From assembly GCA_965224415.1 (NCBI GenBank), contig CBDCZB010000001.1:124001-188000 (forward strand): 64,000 bases of DNA. The letters are read 5' to 3'. The stretch is from DAOUJI01 sp965224415. GTDB taxonomy: Bacteria > Chloroflexota > Dehalococcoidia > Lucifugimonadales > JAGWBF01. The position numbers and the translations under genes were made by a program. The number at the start of each line of letters is the position of its first letter. Position 1 is the first letter of the stretch. Shown piece after piece: positions 36,080 to 45,090 of the stretch. The notes below the pieces were generated by a model, which did no database searches, was not told the DNA's origin, and worked only from the letters and a program-made list of their open reading frames with translations.

Positions 36080-36712
36080 GTGGCGGCCATGGAGGACGTG
36101 CTGGATCTCTACGCCGAGCCCTACGATCCGCAGAGGCCGGTGGTCTGCTTTGACGAGACCTCCACCCAGTTGCTGGCCGACGTGAGGGAACCGCTGCCGG
36201 CAAAGCCTGGGAGGCCGAGGCGTGAGGACTACGAATACCAGCGGGGAGGGACGCGCAACCTGTTCCTCACCTGTGAGCCTCGCCGGGGCTGGCGCCACGT
36301 GGCGATAACCCGGCAACGCACCATGCAGGACTTCGCTCAGCAGATGCGGTGGCTGGTGGATGAGGCCTACCCCGATGTCCCGGTGATTCGGCTGGTTCTC
36401 GACAATCTGAACACGCATCGGATGGCCTCGCTTTACGAGACTTTCCCGGCGGCCGAGGCCCGGCGCATCGCCAAGCGGCTGGAGTTGCACCACACTCCCA
36501 AGCACGGAAGCTGGCTGAATATGGCGGAGATCGAGTTCAGCGTGCTGGCCCGGGCCTGCCTGCGCGGACGCAACGGAGATGAGGACAGCCTGGAAAGAGC
36601 CGTCAGCGCCTGCGTGTCAGAGCGGAACGCGATAGGAGCTACCATTAACTGGCGGTTCACTGCCCAAGACGCCAGACGCAAACTCCATCGCCTCTATCCC
36701 TGCCAATCCTGA
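36080..36712 (+). CDS. IS630-family transposase, DDE catalytic part (OrfB)
   Basis: 210 residues, open upstream in the same frame to the A8 run at 36014-36021. The DDE triad is visible: Asp in VVCFDETSTQLL, Asp in LVLDNLNTHRMAS, and Glu in SWLNMAEIEFSVLARACL. It is probably made as a fusion with OrfA by -1 frameshifting and not from its own start. All catalytic residues are intact, so the element may be active. Confidence 0.85.
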   Translation: MAAMEDVLDLYAEPYDPQRPVVCFDETSTQLLADVREPLPAKPGRPRREDYEYQRGGTRNLFLTCEPRRGWRHVAITRQRTMQDFAQQMRWLVDEAYPDVPVIRLVLDNLNTHRMASLYETFPAAEARRIAKRLELHHTPKHGSWLNMAEIEFSVLARACLRGRNGDEDSLERAVSACVSERNAIGATINWRFTAQDARRKLHRLYPCQS

Positions 36713-36727
36713 TTTGGTTCAGTACTA

Positions 36728-37154
36728 GCGTCGCATTGACTACTATGGATGCCTTAGAGGCTTTTTGTTCGACTTGCCCATCGAGATCCGTAGGTTCGGG
36801 TAAACGCATGATACATTTTCCTAATCGGACGGGACGTTTCCGTCTACCGAAGGATGCGTCACTGCTGGGGAGGAGGGGAAGTATGATTGCTGCGTCAATG
36901 GCAACAGCCAGACCTTGCCAGTGTCCAAAATGAAAAACGTTCTGACAAGCCCACCATGTCACCTGATTCCTCGACGCAGGTGTGTGGCACCACACCCATG
37001 AATGTTGTAAGGGTAGTACTATTCTCCGTCCTAGGAGAATCTAAAGCTTCCAACATTCGTTCGGTGGGCTGTCCTGTCCGGAGTCGTTCAGGATCGGTTT
37101 CCGGAACACATCTGGAACTACTTCAGAGCTGTGACCAAGAATACAGCCGCTTCG
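36728..37154. other. Gene-poor stretch after the IS element
   Basis: 427 bp between the IS630 right end and the alcohol dehydrogenase stop. Short open frames exist on both strands, but none has a recognisable domain or ribosome-binding site. It appears AT-richer than the genes around it. I see no repeat or RNA here. Confidence 0.4.
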
Positions 37155-38240
37155 CTAGTCGAACATTATTACGCTTCTGGCGACTCGGCCGTTTTTCATG
37201 TCGTCGAATGCTTTGTTTATGTCCTCAATGGGCAGGCGTTGGGTCACCATCTCGTCCAGCTTCAAGCGGCCCTGCTTGTAGAACTCGATGTACCTTGGCA
37301 TGTCAATCCGGAACCGGTTGGAACCCATGCTGCTGCCCTGAATCCTCCGCTCCCTAAGCAACGATGGACCGTCTAGCTCGACCTTCTGGCCCTGAGGTAT
37401 CATGCCCATAACGGTTGCAACGGCGCCGGGTTTGAGCATTTCATAAGCCTGTTCGGCAGTGCGCTTGGTTCCGATGGCTTCGAAAGAGTAGTCCACGCCC
37501 TCTCCGGTCAGTGCCAGGACCTTTTCCACCGTGTCGCCCGTGGAGGCGTCCACCACGTCGGTGGCGCCAAGTTCCCGGGCCAACGCCAGCTTCTCCTCCA
37601 CCGTGTCGATGGCTATGATGCGACCGGCTCCGGCGATGAGAGCGCCCTGCATACAGGACAGCCCCACGCCGCCGCAACCCAGCACGGCCACCGTTGAACC
37701 CGGCTCCACCCTGGCGGTCCGCAGGGCGGCCCCCAGTCCGGTGGTTGTGCCGCAGCCTATGAGCGCCATAGGCTCAAAGGGCACGCTCTTGTCCTCGACT
37801 TTGACTAGAGAACTCTCATGCACGAGCATCTGCTCGGCAAATGTGGACAGGTTGGTGTACTGGTGTATCAGACCCCCGTTCTGGCTCAGGCGCGGCGGCT
37901 CGTCGTCAGACCGGGCAGCGTGAGTCCTGTGGCAGAGATTGGGGCGTCCGCCCATGCAGTATTCGCATTTACCGCAGAAGGCGGAGAGGCAGGCAATCAC
38001 GTGGTCGCCCGGCTTGACATAATCGACTCCCGGCCCGACCTTCTCGACTATGCCTGCGCCTTCGTGGCCCAGCACGCAGGGCATGGGCATGGTCCACAGT
38101 CCCTCCACAAAGTGGAAGTCGCTGTGGCACACGCCGGTGGCCATTGTCTTCAACAACACCTCGTCGGCTCTGGGTTCGTCTACGTCCACCTGCTCGACGG
38201 TCACCGGGATATAGGGCTCTCGGAGCATTACTCCCTTCAT
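37155..38240 (-). CDS. Zinc-dependent alcohol dehydrogenase (class III-like MDR)
   Basis: 361 residues. Catalytic Zn ligands appear in TGVCHSDFH and LGHEGAG, and structural Zn cysteines in CGKCEYCMGGRPNLC. The NAD-binding loop is VAVLGCGGVGLSCMQGALIAGAG. The ATG at 38240 follows GGAGG by five bases. It oxidises an alcohol, or possibly a thiol adduct of formaldehyde as in the class III family. It lies at the edge of the oxidoreductase cluster, 265 bp from the halogenase-like gene with a MITE-like repeat between. Confidence 0.93.
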   Translation of the reverse strand: MKGVMLREPYIPVTVEQVDVDEPRADEVLLKTMATGVCHSDFHFVEGLWTMPMPCVLGHEGAGIVEKVGPGVDYVKPGDHVIACLSAFCGKCEYCMGGRPNLCHRTHAARSDDEPPRLSQNGGLIHQYTNLSTFAEQMLVHESSLVKVEDKSVPFEPMALIGCGTTTGLGAALRTARVEPGSTVAVLGCGGVGLSCMQGALIAGAGRIIAIDTVEEKLALARELGATDVVDASTGDTVEKVLALTGEGVDYSFEAIGTKRTAEQAYEMLKPGAVATVMGMIPQGQKVELDGPSLLRERRIQGSSMGSNRFRIDMPRYIEFYKQGRLKLDEMVTQRLPIEDINKAFDDMKNGRVARSVIMFD

Positions 38241-38364
38241 TTCGGCCTCCTTACATGCGTTGTAGGTTGATTTCCAACTGGGAACCGTAGTGGCTGCAAT
38301 ATTAACAACGGCGACTTCAAGGGTCAAACTCGGTCCCTTACCGGCCGAAGGTGTTTCATTGTCC

Positions 38365-38492
38365 TGTCATTCTGAACGCAGCGGAGCGGAGTGAAGAATC
38401 TAGGAGCCTTTATTAGAACCTTGTATGGATTCCGGAGGATGGTTGTAGGCAGGGAGTTTAGATTCTTCTTCGCTGCGCTCCTCAGAATGACA
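38365..38492. repeat. MITE-like element with CATTCTGA terminal inverted repeats
   Basis: TGTCATTCTGA at 38365 is mirrored by TCAGAATGACA ending at 38492. The match extends imperfectly through AGCG-rich sequence to AAGAATCTA/TAGATTCTT, so each terminal repeat is about 36 bp around a roughly 55-bp centre. There is no coding capacity. CATTCTGA...GAAGAATCT palindromes are widespread intergenic repeats in many bacterial genomes, including Chloroflexota. Confidence 0.65.
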
Positions 38493-38505
38493 CATAAAGA
38501 CCCCC

Positions 38506-40110
38506 CTATAGACCGGGAATCTGGATGGCCCCTTCCGTGTACAAGGTCTTGAGGGTCGCGAGGGCCGCCGCACTTACTTCGGCTGACTGGGCTTGTGGAC
38601 CCAGGCTGGCCACGGTCTCGGCAAAGGTCGCTTTTCCCTCAAGTATGGACACCAGCAGGGCCACGAATCCGCTGACCGGGACGCCTTCCGTTCTCGCTGG
38701 CGTGGTCAATACATGGCCCCAGACGTATTCGCCCTCGCCAATGACCGGTTTCCTGAGAGCCTGGACTCCCTGGGACCTGATGGGCCTGGACTCCCACAGA
38801 AAGTGCTCCGGTGCAGAGTCGGCCAGGCCCTTTCTCCTGGCCAAGTCCACCTCCAGATTGTTCACTCCTTCCAAGAAGTCTGGAGGAGCCTGGCCGCTGT
38901 TGATGACCGCCCGTTCATATCCCCTGGGAGACTGCCCGGCCACCGTGCGTATGAACGACTCCCTGGGGCTGGAGTCCTTGTACCGGGAGATGCGTCGGGC
39001 TTCCCAGAAGTAAGAGTCCGCGGAGCGATTGCTGGAGTAGAAGAGGCGGGCCAGTTCCCGGAACTGGACGTACTCGTTGTGGTAGGTCTCCTGGTAAGCC
39101 AGGGCTGCCGGGCCGACTATGTCGCCTCCCTTGAGGGCCGTAGTGACGTAGGCGGCGGCAAGCACCCCGGACATCAACGCCAGGTGTACCCCTGAAGAGA
39201 AGAGAGGGTCTACGAAACATCCCGCATCTCCGGCTAGGACGAACCCGTCGCCCACCAACCGCTCCGAGTCGTATGACCAGTCCCTCACGACGGAAGGCCC
39301 TGCGTCCATGACTGCGCCTTGCAGCATACGAGTTGTGTATTGGGAACGCTGAATCTGGTCGTTGAGAAAGCCCAATGCGCCAAAGCCAGTGATTCCCTTC
39401 TGCCCGACGGTGCTGTCCACCACTGCCCCCACACTGGTCAGGCCGTTGTGCAGGGGTATGGACCAGAGCCATCCCTGGTCGTAGGACTCGATGAAGATGT
39501 TGTTTTCGTCGGGGGAAGGAAGGGCCTGGGCGCCTCGGAAGTAGGCGTAGACGGCCAGGTTCTTGAAGAAGGCGTCCCAGCGGCGCAACCCAAGACGGTG
39601 GCCGATCAGACCCGCCTGGCCGGTGGCGTCCACGGCGTATTCGGCTCGTGCCTCTTGCTGGGACGAGCCTTCTGAAGTGAATCGGACGCCGACGGTCCTG
39701 TCACCGTCGAAAATCAGGTCGGTGACCTGATGGCCCTCACGCACGTCCACGCCCCATTCGCGGCAGTTCTCCAAGAGAAGCTGGTCAAACCGAGGCCTCC
39801 ATACCTGGTAGGAGTGGGGATGCCTGGTGTTGGTCTCCTTGAATCGCCAGGTCCAGGGAGCCTTCTGGGACCCCCAGACCATCGTGGCTCCCCACTTTGG
39901 CAGGAACCCTTCGCCCTCTATGGCAGGCATAACCCCCAACTCTTCCAGCACGGGAATCGAGGCGGGGAGCAGGGATTCCCCCACATGGTCCCTGGGGAAC
40001 CTTGCGCGCTCCAACAGCAGAACGCGAACGCCTTGGCGGGCAAGCATTGTGGCGGCTGAACTGCCTGCAGGACCGCCGCCAACAACGATTACGTCCGGGG
40101 ACGGAGGCAT
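38506..40110 (-). CDS. FAD-dependent monooxygenase of the flavin-halogenase type
   Basis: 534 residues. FAD-binding VIVVGGGPAGSSAATMLARQG lies at residues 8-28, then RFPRDHVGESLLPASIPVLEELG, which is typical of flavin halogenases and their relatives. GWLWSIPLHNGLTSVGAVV carries the W-x-x-I-P-type motif of the tryptophan/phenol halogenase family, and the second FAD motif is GDGFVLAGDAGCFVDPLFSSGVHLA. The C-terminal 150 residues are an extra helical region. It could chlorinate or brominate a phenolic substrate or just oxidise one. No flavin reductase is adjacent. It is followed 3' by the LLM genes on the same strand. Confidence 0.83.
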   Translation of the reverse strand: MPPSPDVIVVGGGPAGSSAATMLARQGVRVLLLERARFPRDHVGESLLPASIPVLEELGVMPAIEGEGFLPKWGATMVWGSQKAPWTWRFKETNTRHPHSYQVWRPRFDQLLLENCREWGVDVREGHQVTDLIFDGDRTVGVRFTSEGSSQQEARAEYAVDATGQAGLIGHRLGLRRWDAFFKNLAVYAYFRGAQALPSPDENNIFIESYDQGWLWSIPLHNGLTSVGAVVDSTVGQKGITGFGALGFLNDQIQRSQYTTRMLQGAVMDAGPSVVRDWSYDSERLVGDGFVLAGDAGCFVDPLFSSGVHLALMSGVLAAAYVTTALKGGDIVGPAALAYQETYHNEYVQFRELARLFYSSNRSADSYFWEARRISRYKDSSPRESFIRTVAGQSPRGYERAVINSGQAPPDFLEGVNNLEVDLARRKGLADSAPEHFLWESRPIRSQGVQALRKPVIGEGEYVWGHVLTTPARTEGVPVSGFVALLVSILEGKATFAETVASLGPQAQSAEVSAAALATLKTLYTEGAIQIPGL

Positions 40111-40130
40111 ATTGAGTCCGGTTAACTCCC

Positions 40131-41381
40131 CTAGCTGATAGACGCCGGGGTGTCCGCCCCCGCTTCTATGGGTCGGTTGGTGGCTGGCTCCACCTCAAAG
40201 GGGCTGGACAGGCCCAGCTCATCGCCCATCTCGCGCACTGCGGGAATGACCTCCTCGCCCATGAGCCGGAGAGAGCGCATCTGGTCCTCGTGGGTCATGG
40301 CCCCGTCGCCGTCCCAGAAGAAGACGCTGCCGGGACGCAGGAACTCCAGCACGTGGCGTATCTTGGGCAGAATGGTCTTCGGGGTGCCTGTGATTATGGT
40401 GTAGTCCCCGATCTGGTCCTCGAAGTCCCGTCGGTTGGTGCCAAAGCGGCCCACCGGCCCGAATGTGGAAGCCTCCAGCCTCTTGGACCTGCGGGAGGTG
40501 TGGCCGGGCAGGTTCATGATGGCGGGGTTCACGGCGCCCTCGTTGCCGGATAGGAAGGGATTGCTGACTCCCGACAGGTACTTGCGTCCCACCTCGTCAG
40601 CCTTCTCCTCCGTCTCGTCCACGTGGACCTTCCACAGATAGGCCACGTTCTGAGTGCCCGATTCGTAGCCCGCCTCGGCGGCGGTGTCGTGGTAAAGTCG
40701 GAAGGCGTCCTTGGTGGGCTCCAGCTTGGTGGCCAGCAGGACCAATGGATAGGCGTGCTGGGCTGACCAAGTGACCGTTTCCACGCTGACGGTGGAAGGT
40801 ATCCAGATGGGCGGGTGGGGTTGCTGATAGGGTCTTGCCCAGGGGTTCACGTAACGATACTGGTAATGCTTGCCCTCCCATCGGAAGGGGCCTGGCTCAC
40901 TCCAGGCCTTGATCAGGAAGTCGTGGGCCTCCTCGAAACGCTCCCGGTTGTAATGGGGAGGAGCGTTGTGGGAGATGCTCTCCCTGCCTCCGCCGCGCAC
41001 GAACCCGGAGACCAGGCGGCCGTAGGAGATCATGTCGATCATGGCCAACTGCTCGGCCAGCCACAGGGGGTCGTCCCATATAGGCAAGATGTTGCCCAGG
41101 ATGATTATCTTGACCTTGTTGGTCACCCTGGCCAGGATGGAAGCGCCCACGTTGGTGACGCCCTGCATGCAGAAGGGAGTGGAGTGGTGCTCGTTGAGCA
41201 TCAGGGCGTCGAAGCCCATCTCTTCTGCATAAATCTTTTCGTCGATGTAGCGGTTGTACAGATTGGCGCCGACGTTGGGGTCATAGAGCTCGTTGCTAAT
41301 AGCCATGTCGGTCTGCTGGGTGCCCATGAGTCCGGTTGTATTGTCCTGCCAGGGCTGTTCTGTGAAATGGCCTATAAGCAT
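40131..41381 (-). CDS. LLM-class flavin-dependent monooxygenase, paralogue 1
   Basis: 416 residues of the bacterial-luciferase-like TIM barrel. It begins MLIGHFTEQPWQDNTTGLMG and contains GFDALMLNEHHSTPFCMQG, IILGNILPIWDDPLWLAEQLAMIDMISYGRL and SGFVRGGGRES. The ATG at 41381 follows AAGGAGTC; a longer upstream opening is not used. It is closely similar to the next two genes but diverges in its last 100 residues. It probably oxygenates an organic compound with reduced flavin; the substrate is unknown. Confidence 0.92.
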   Translation of the reverse strand: MLIGHFTEQPWQDNTTGLMGTQQTDMAISNELYDPNVGANLYNRYIDEKIYAEEMGFDALMLNEHHSTPFCMQGVTNVGASILARVTNKVKIIILGNILPIWDDPLWLAEQLAMIDMISYGRLVSGFVRGGGRESISHNAPPHYNRERFEEAHDFLIKAWSEPGPFRWEGKHYQYRYVNPWARPYQQPHPPIWIPSTVSVETVTWSAQHAYPLVLLATKLEPTKDAFRLYHDTAAEAGYESGTQNVAYLWKVHVDETEEKADEVGRKYLSGVSNPFLSGNEGAVNPAIMNLPGHTSRRSKRLEASTFGPVGRFGTNRRDFEDQIGDYTIITGTPKTILPKIRHVLEFLRPGSVFFWDGDGAMTHEDQMRSLRLMGEEVIPAVREMGDELGLSSPFEVEPATNRPIEAGADTPASIS

Positions 41382-41422
41382 TTCAGACTCCTTTTCGCGG
41401 CGATGATGCGCCGGGAGGATGT

Positions 41423-42709
41423 CTAGTCGGCTGCTGCGACAGCCTGAACGGAAGCGCCGGTGTGGGTGTCCCGTTCCCACGGACTGTATAGTTCCAATTC
41501 CTTGCCTATCTCGTTGAGGGCGGGCAAGACCTCACTCCCAAAGAGGCGCAGGCTGCGCATAGTGTCGTCGTGGTCCATGGCTCCGTCGCCGTCCCATATT
41601 ACGAAACTGCCGGGCCTCAGAAACTCGAGCACGTAGCGCATCTTCTTGATGACCGTGTCGGGAGTCCCGGTGATGATGCTGTAGTCGGAGACCTGTTCTT
41701 CGTAGGGGCGGGTGTAGGAAGTTGTAGCGCGTCCTCCGGTGCGCCAGGTAGACGTGGGGTCGCCGCCGGTCTGGCGGCCAAGGGGAGCGCGGGCGGCGGT
41801 GGAGAGCTGTTTGGATCCTCGGGGATTCAACCCGGGCAGATTGGCGACTGCGGGGTTCACCTCACCCTCGTTGCCGGCCAGGAATGGGTTGCTGACCCCG
41901 GACAGGTACTTCCTGGCTGTCTTCTCAGCCAGTTCTTCCGTCTCGTCGACATGGACTTTCCCAAGATATGCCACATGCTGGGTGCCCGATTCGTAGCCCG
42001 ACTCTTCAGCCGTTTTGCGGTACAGTTCGAAGGCTTCCTTGGTGGGGCCAAGTTCAGTGGCGAGCAGGCAGAGGGGGTATTTCATCTGGGCTGACCAAAT
42101 CACGGTGTTGACGCTGATTGAGGAGGGAATCCATATCGGAGGATGGGGTTTCTGGAATGGCCGCATCCAGGGGTTAACGTACCGGTACTGGTAGTGTTGG
42201 CCCTCCCACCGGAACGGGCCGGGCTCGCTCCATGCTTTGATCAGGAAGTCGTGGGCCTCTTGGAACCTCTCCCGGTTATAAAACGGAGGTGCGTTATGGG
42301 CTACACTCTCCCGGCCGCCGCCGCGGACGAATCCTGAAACCAGGCGGCCATAGGAGATAAGGTCGATCATGGCCAGCTGCTCGGCCAGCCACAGAGGGTC
42401 GTCCCATATGGGCAGGATGTTGCCCAAGAGAATGATCTTGGCTTCCTTGGTCTGACGGGCGAGTACGGCAGCGCCGACGTTGGTGACTCCCTGCATGCAG
42501 AAGGGCGTGGAGTGGTGTTCGTTGAGCATGATGGCCCCGAACCCCATCTCCTCGGCGTATATCTTCTCGTCCAGATAGCGGTTGTACAGCTGCGCGCCCA
42601 CCTTGGGGTCGTACAGTTCGTTGCTTATGCTGAGGTCGGTGGATGCGTGGCCCATCAGCCCCGACTTTGGGTCCTGCCAGGGCTGCTCCGTGAAGTAACC
42701 TACCAGCAT
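41423..42709 (-). CDS. LLM-class flavin-dependent monooxygenase, paralogue 2
   Basis: 428 residues, beginning MLVGYFTEQPWQDPKSGLMG. It shares the NEHHSTPFCMQGVTNVGAAVLARQTK and RPFQKPHPPIWIPSSISVNT blocks with its neighbours. A Gly/Thr/Arg-rich insertion (RQTGGDPTSTWRTGGRATT) near residue 320 is specific to this copy and may form a substrate-lid loop. It is spaced about 40-50 bp from the flanking copies, so the three are probably one transcript. Confidence 0.92.
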   Translation of the reverse strand: MLVGYFTEQPWQDPKSGLMGHASTDLSISNELYDPKVGAQLYNRYLDEKIYAEEMGFGAIMLNEHHSTPFCMQGVTNVGAAVLARQTKEAKIILLGNILPIWDDPLWLAEQLAMIDLISYGRLVSGFVRGGGRESVAHNAPPFYNRERFQEAHDFLIKAWSEPGPFRWEGQHYQYRYVNPWMRPFQKPHPPIWIPSSISVNTVIWSAQMKYPLCLLATELGPTKEAFELYRKTAEESGYESGTQHVAYLGKVHVDETEELAEKTARKYLSGVSNPFLAGNEGEVNPAVANLPGLNPRGSKQLSTAARAPLGRQTGGDPTSTWRTGGRATTSYTRPYEEQVSDYSIITGTPDTVIKKMRYVLEFLRPGSFVIWDGDGAMDHDDTMRSLRLFGSEVLPALNEIGKELELYSPWERDTHTGASVQAVAAAD

Positions 42710-42761
42710 GTATTACACCTCTCGATGTCCATGAATACCGAGTCCCTCGGACGGCGGCTGC

Positions 42762-44033
42762 CTAGTCCGCAGCCGCCATTGCCTCCACGGTCTTGCCCGT
42801 TTGGGTGTCCCGTTCGTAAGGGCTATAGAGTTCCAGTTCCTTGCCGATTTCCTTGACGGCGGGGAGCACTTCCTGGCCGAACAGGCGCAGGCTGCGCATG
42901 GCGTCGTCGTGGTCCATGGCCCCGTCGCCGTCCCACAGGATGATGGAGCCGGGCCTCAGGTATTCCAGAACGTAGCGTATCTTCTCTATGACCGTGTCCG
43001 GTGTTCCGGTGATGATGGTGTGGTCGGCGACTTGCTCCTCGTAGGGGCGCGAGTAGGAGGCCTGGTACTGTCGTCCGGCGCCGCCCAGTCCATGCTGTCT
43101 GCCCGATGGGCCGTGGGCCGCTGCTGCCAATCGCCGGGTCCTCTTGGACGTGTGGCCGGGCAGGTTGACGATGGCGGAGTTGACCGTTCCCTCGTTTCCG
43201 GCCAGGAACGGGTTGCTCACTCCGGTAAGGAACTTGCGGGAGGTCTCTTCTGCCAGCTCTTCCGTCTCGTCGACGTGCACCTTGCCCAGGTATGCCACGT
43301 GCTGGGTCCCGGCCTCGTAGCCCTCTTCCTCCGCAGTGTCGAAATAGAGCTGGAAGGCCTCTTTGGTGGGTTCCAGCTGAGTGGACAGCAGGCATAGCGG
43401 GTAGCGGTGCCTGGCCGTCCAGGTAACCGTTTCCACGCTGACGGTGGAGGGAATCCATATCGGCGGGTGGGGCTTCTGATAGGGCCTTGCCCAAGGGTTC
43501 ACGTAGCGGTACTGGTAGTGCTTGCCTTCCCATCGGAAGGGGCCGGGGTCGCTCCACGCCTTGATCAGGAAGTCGTGGGCCTCCTCGAAACGCTCCCGGT
43601 TGTAGTGGGGCGGCGCGTTGTGGGAGATGCTCTCCCGGCCGCCGCCGCGCACGAATCCGGAGACGAGCCGGCCATAGGAGATCATGTCAATCATGGCCAG
43701 CTGCTCGGCCAGCCACAGGGGGTCGTCCCATATCGGCAGGATGTTCCCCAGGAGAATCAGCTTGGCCTTCTTGGTCTGGCGGGCCAGTACGGCGGCGCCC
43801 ACGTTGGTGACGCCCTGCATGCAGAAAGGGGTGGAGTGGTGCTCGTTGAGCATGATGGCGTCGAACCCCACTTCTTCGGCGTACACCTTCTCGTCCAGGT
43901 AGCGGTTGTAGAGGGACGCTCCGACTTGAGGATTGTATAACTGGTTGCTGATGCCGAGGTCGGCGCTGTTGGCTCCCATTAAGCCAGTGTCATGGTCCTG
44001 CCAGGGCTGTTCGGTGAAGTAGCCTATTAGCAT
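42762..44033 (-). CDS. LLM-class flavin-dependent monooxygenase, paralogue 3
   Basis: 423 residues, beginning MLIGYFTEQPWQDHDTGLMG. It has the same barrel motifs as paralogues 1 and 2, including LNEHHSTPFCMQG and GFVRGGGRESISHNAPPHYN. Near residue 315 it carries its own insertion (GPSGRQHGLGGAGRQYQ). It is the first of the tandem set. About 250 bp upstream toward the alpha/beta hydrolase hold a CCCTCTCCC hairpin. Confidence 0.92.
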   Translation of the reverse strand: MLIGYFTEQPWQDHDTGLMGANSADLGISNQLYNPQVGASLYNRYLDEKVYAEEVGFDAIMLNEHHSTPFCMQGVTNVGAAVLARQTKKAKLILLGNILPIWDDPLWLAEQLAMIDMISYGRLVSGFVRGGGRESISHNAPPHYNRERFEEAHDFLIKAWSDPGPFRWEGKHYQYRYVNPWARPYQKPHPPIWIPSTVSVETVTWTARHRYPLCLLSTQLEPTKEAFQLYFDTAEEEGYEAGTQHVAYLGKVHVDETEELAEETSRKFLTGVSNPFLAGNEGTVNSAIVNLPGHTSKRTRRLAAAAHGPSGRQHGLGGAGRQYQASYSRPYEEQVADHTIITGTPDTVIEKIRYVLEYLRPGSIILWDGDGAMDHDDAMRSLRLFGQEVLPAVKEIGKELELYSPYERDTQTGKTVEAMAAAD

Positions 44034-44247
44034 CGAGTCCTCCCGTTCAGGGAATTGCCGAGGTTCGTTTCACCTGTTGACAAATAATCGCATCCGCTCT
44101 AAGCGGTTGGAGAAGCTCAGGCTCCAGCGACTCTGTCCTGCACAATGGCTGAAGCGCTCAGCTTGAAGATTGGCGACATTATAGCATACAGCCGTCTAGA
44201 GGACTGCCTCTGAAAGCGCTGTACCGCCGAGCGACCGTCATAAGTCT

Positions 44248-44268
44248 CCCTCTCCCCCTGGGAGAGGG
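44248..44268. repeat. CCCTCTCCC/GGGAGAGGG hairpin repeat
   Basis: A perfect 9-bp stem with a CCT loop, continuing into GGCTGGGGTGAGGG. This is a widespread type of extragenic palindrome. It lies 22 bp beyond the alpha/beta hydrolase stop in the 256-bp gap before the LLM genes and could act as a terminator or mRNA 3' end. Nothing else is seen in that gap. Confidence 0.55.
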
Positions 44269-44289
44269 CTGGGGTGAGGGTTGTGAGGG

Positions 44290-45090
44290 CTAAGAAGCCA
44301 GAAAAGCCTGGACCGCCGACAAAAACTCGTCGGGCTTCTCGACCTCTGGGCGGTGGCCGCAGTTTTCGATGACTTTGAGGGTCGAGCCAGGAATGGAGTT
44401 GTGGAAGACCTGGCCGGCGCTGATGGGGACGATCCGGTCCTGGTCGCCCCAGACCAACAGCGTGGGCACGGTCTTGAGGCGCATGAGCAGATTCGACGTG
44501 GAGTGGTCGTACATGTAGGGCTTCCAGCCGATGCGGCAGGAGGTCTCTCGCGCCATGTCCCAAAGCTCGTTCTGCTCCGGCGACGGCTCCTCCGGGCAGA
44601 TGACGTCAAACTCAGGAGTCTGGTCAGGGTTGAGGATGCCGTCAGTGATAAACACTTTTGCCACCACCATGAACATGTCATATATCTCGCCGGTGGGAGG
44701 CAGAATTCCCATGGGCCCCACCAGGGCCAGTTTGTTGAAGCGCCCGGGGTCCATCGAGGCCATCTGAGCCGCAAGCCATCCGCCGAATGAGAATCCTATA
44801 GCGTTGACTTTGCCCAAGCCCAGGTCGTCCAGCGCCTGGTGCTGGAAGGTGGCTAGGTCGCGGATGTTCCGTATCCACTCTTGGGGATCGGAATCGCCGC
44901 AGCCGGGGTTTAAGGGAGTGTAGACGGTGTGGTTCTTGGCCAGCTCCTGGTGGTACTTGAGCCAACCCGGGTGGCCCAGCTCGTCGTGAAAGATAACCAG
45001 AGGGTCACCCGACCCTCCCTTTATTACCTGTACTTTCGACCCGGCTAAATCGTATACGTCTTCCGAGTATGTGGGGGCGGCAGTGGCCAT
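44290..45090 (-). CDS. Alpha/beta hydrolase
   Basis: 266 residues. The nucleophile elbow is IGFSFGGWLAAQMA (Ser), the acid is in LLVWGDQDRIVPISAG (Asp), and the His is in IENCGHRPEVEKPDEFL. The lid region is FMVVAKVFITDGILNPDQTPEF. It resembles meta-cleavage-product or haloalkane-type hydrolases. It sits upstream of the three LLM genes on the same strand and could act on an ester or ring-opened product of those oxygenases; this is inference from context. Confidence 0.9.
   Translation of the reverse strand: MATAAPTYSEDVYDLAGSKVQVIKGGSGDPLVIFHDELGHPGWLKYHQELAKNHTVYTPLNPGCGDSDPQEWIRNIRDLATFQHQALDDLGLGKVNAIGFSFGGWLAAQMASMDPGRFNKLALVGPMGILPPTGEIYDMFMVVAKVFITDGILNPDQTPEFDVICPEEPSPEQNELWDMARETSCRIGWKPYMYDHSTSNLLMRLKTVPTLLVWGDQDRIVPISAGQVFHNSIPGSTLKVIENCGHRPEVEKPDEFLSAVQAFLAS

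Larger units (their letters stand above)
35533..36725 (+). mobile_element. IS630-family insertion sequence
   Basis: The element carries a two-frame DDE transposase. Imperfect terminal inverted repeats can be seen: GTACGTGAGCCCAGACAGGAT at 35533-35553 against the reverse of ATCCTGATTTGGTTCAGTAC ending at 36725. Both ends are flanked by TA (35531-35532 and 36726-36727), the target duplicated by IS630/Tc1 elements. At 1193 bp the length is right. The insertion lies upstream of the HNH gene. Confidence 0.8.

Noticed and set aside
36657..36995. Minus-strand open frame after the IS element
   Set aside because: It overlaps the transposase end and has no recognisable domain or RBS.
44117..44774. Minus-strand open frames over the CCCTCTCCC hairpin and hydrolase
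   Set aside because: They are other-frame shadows of the alpha/beta hydrolase that run into the repeat.
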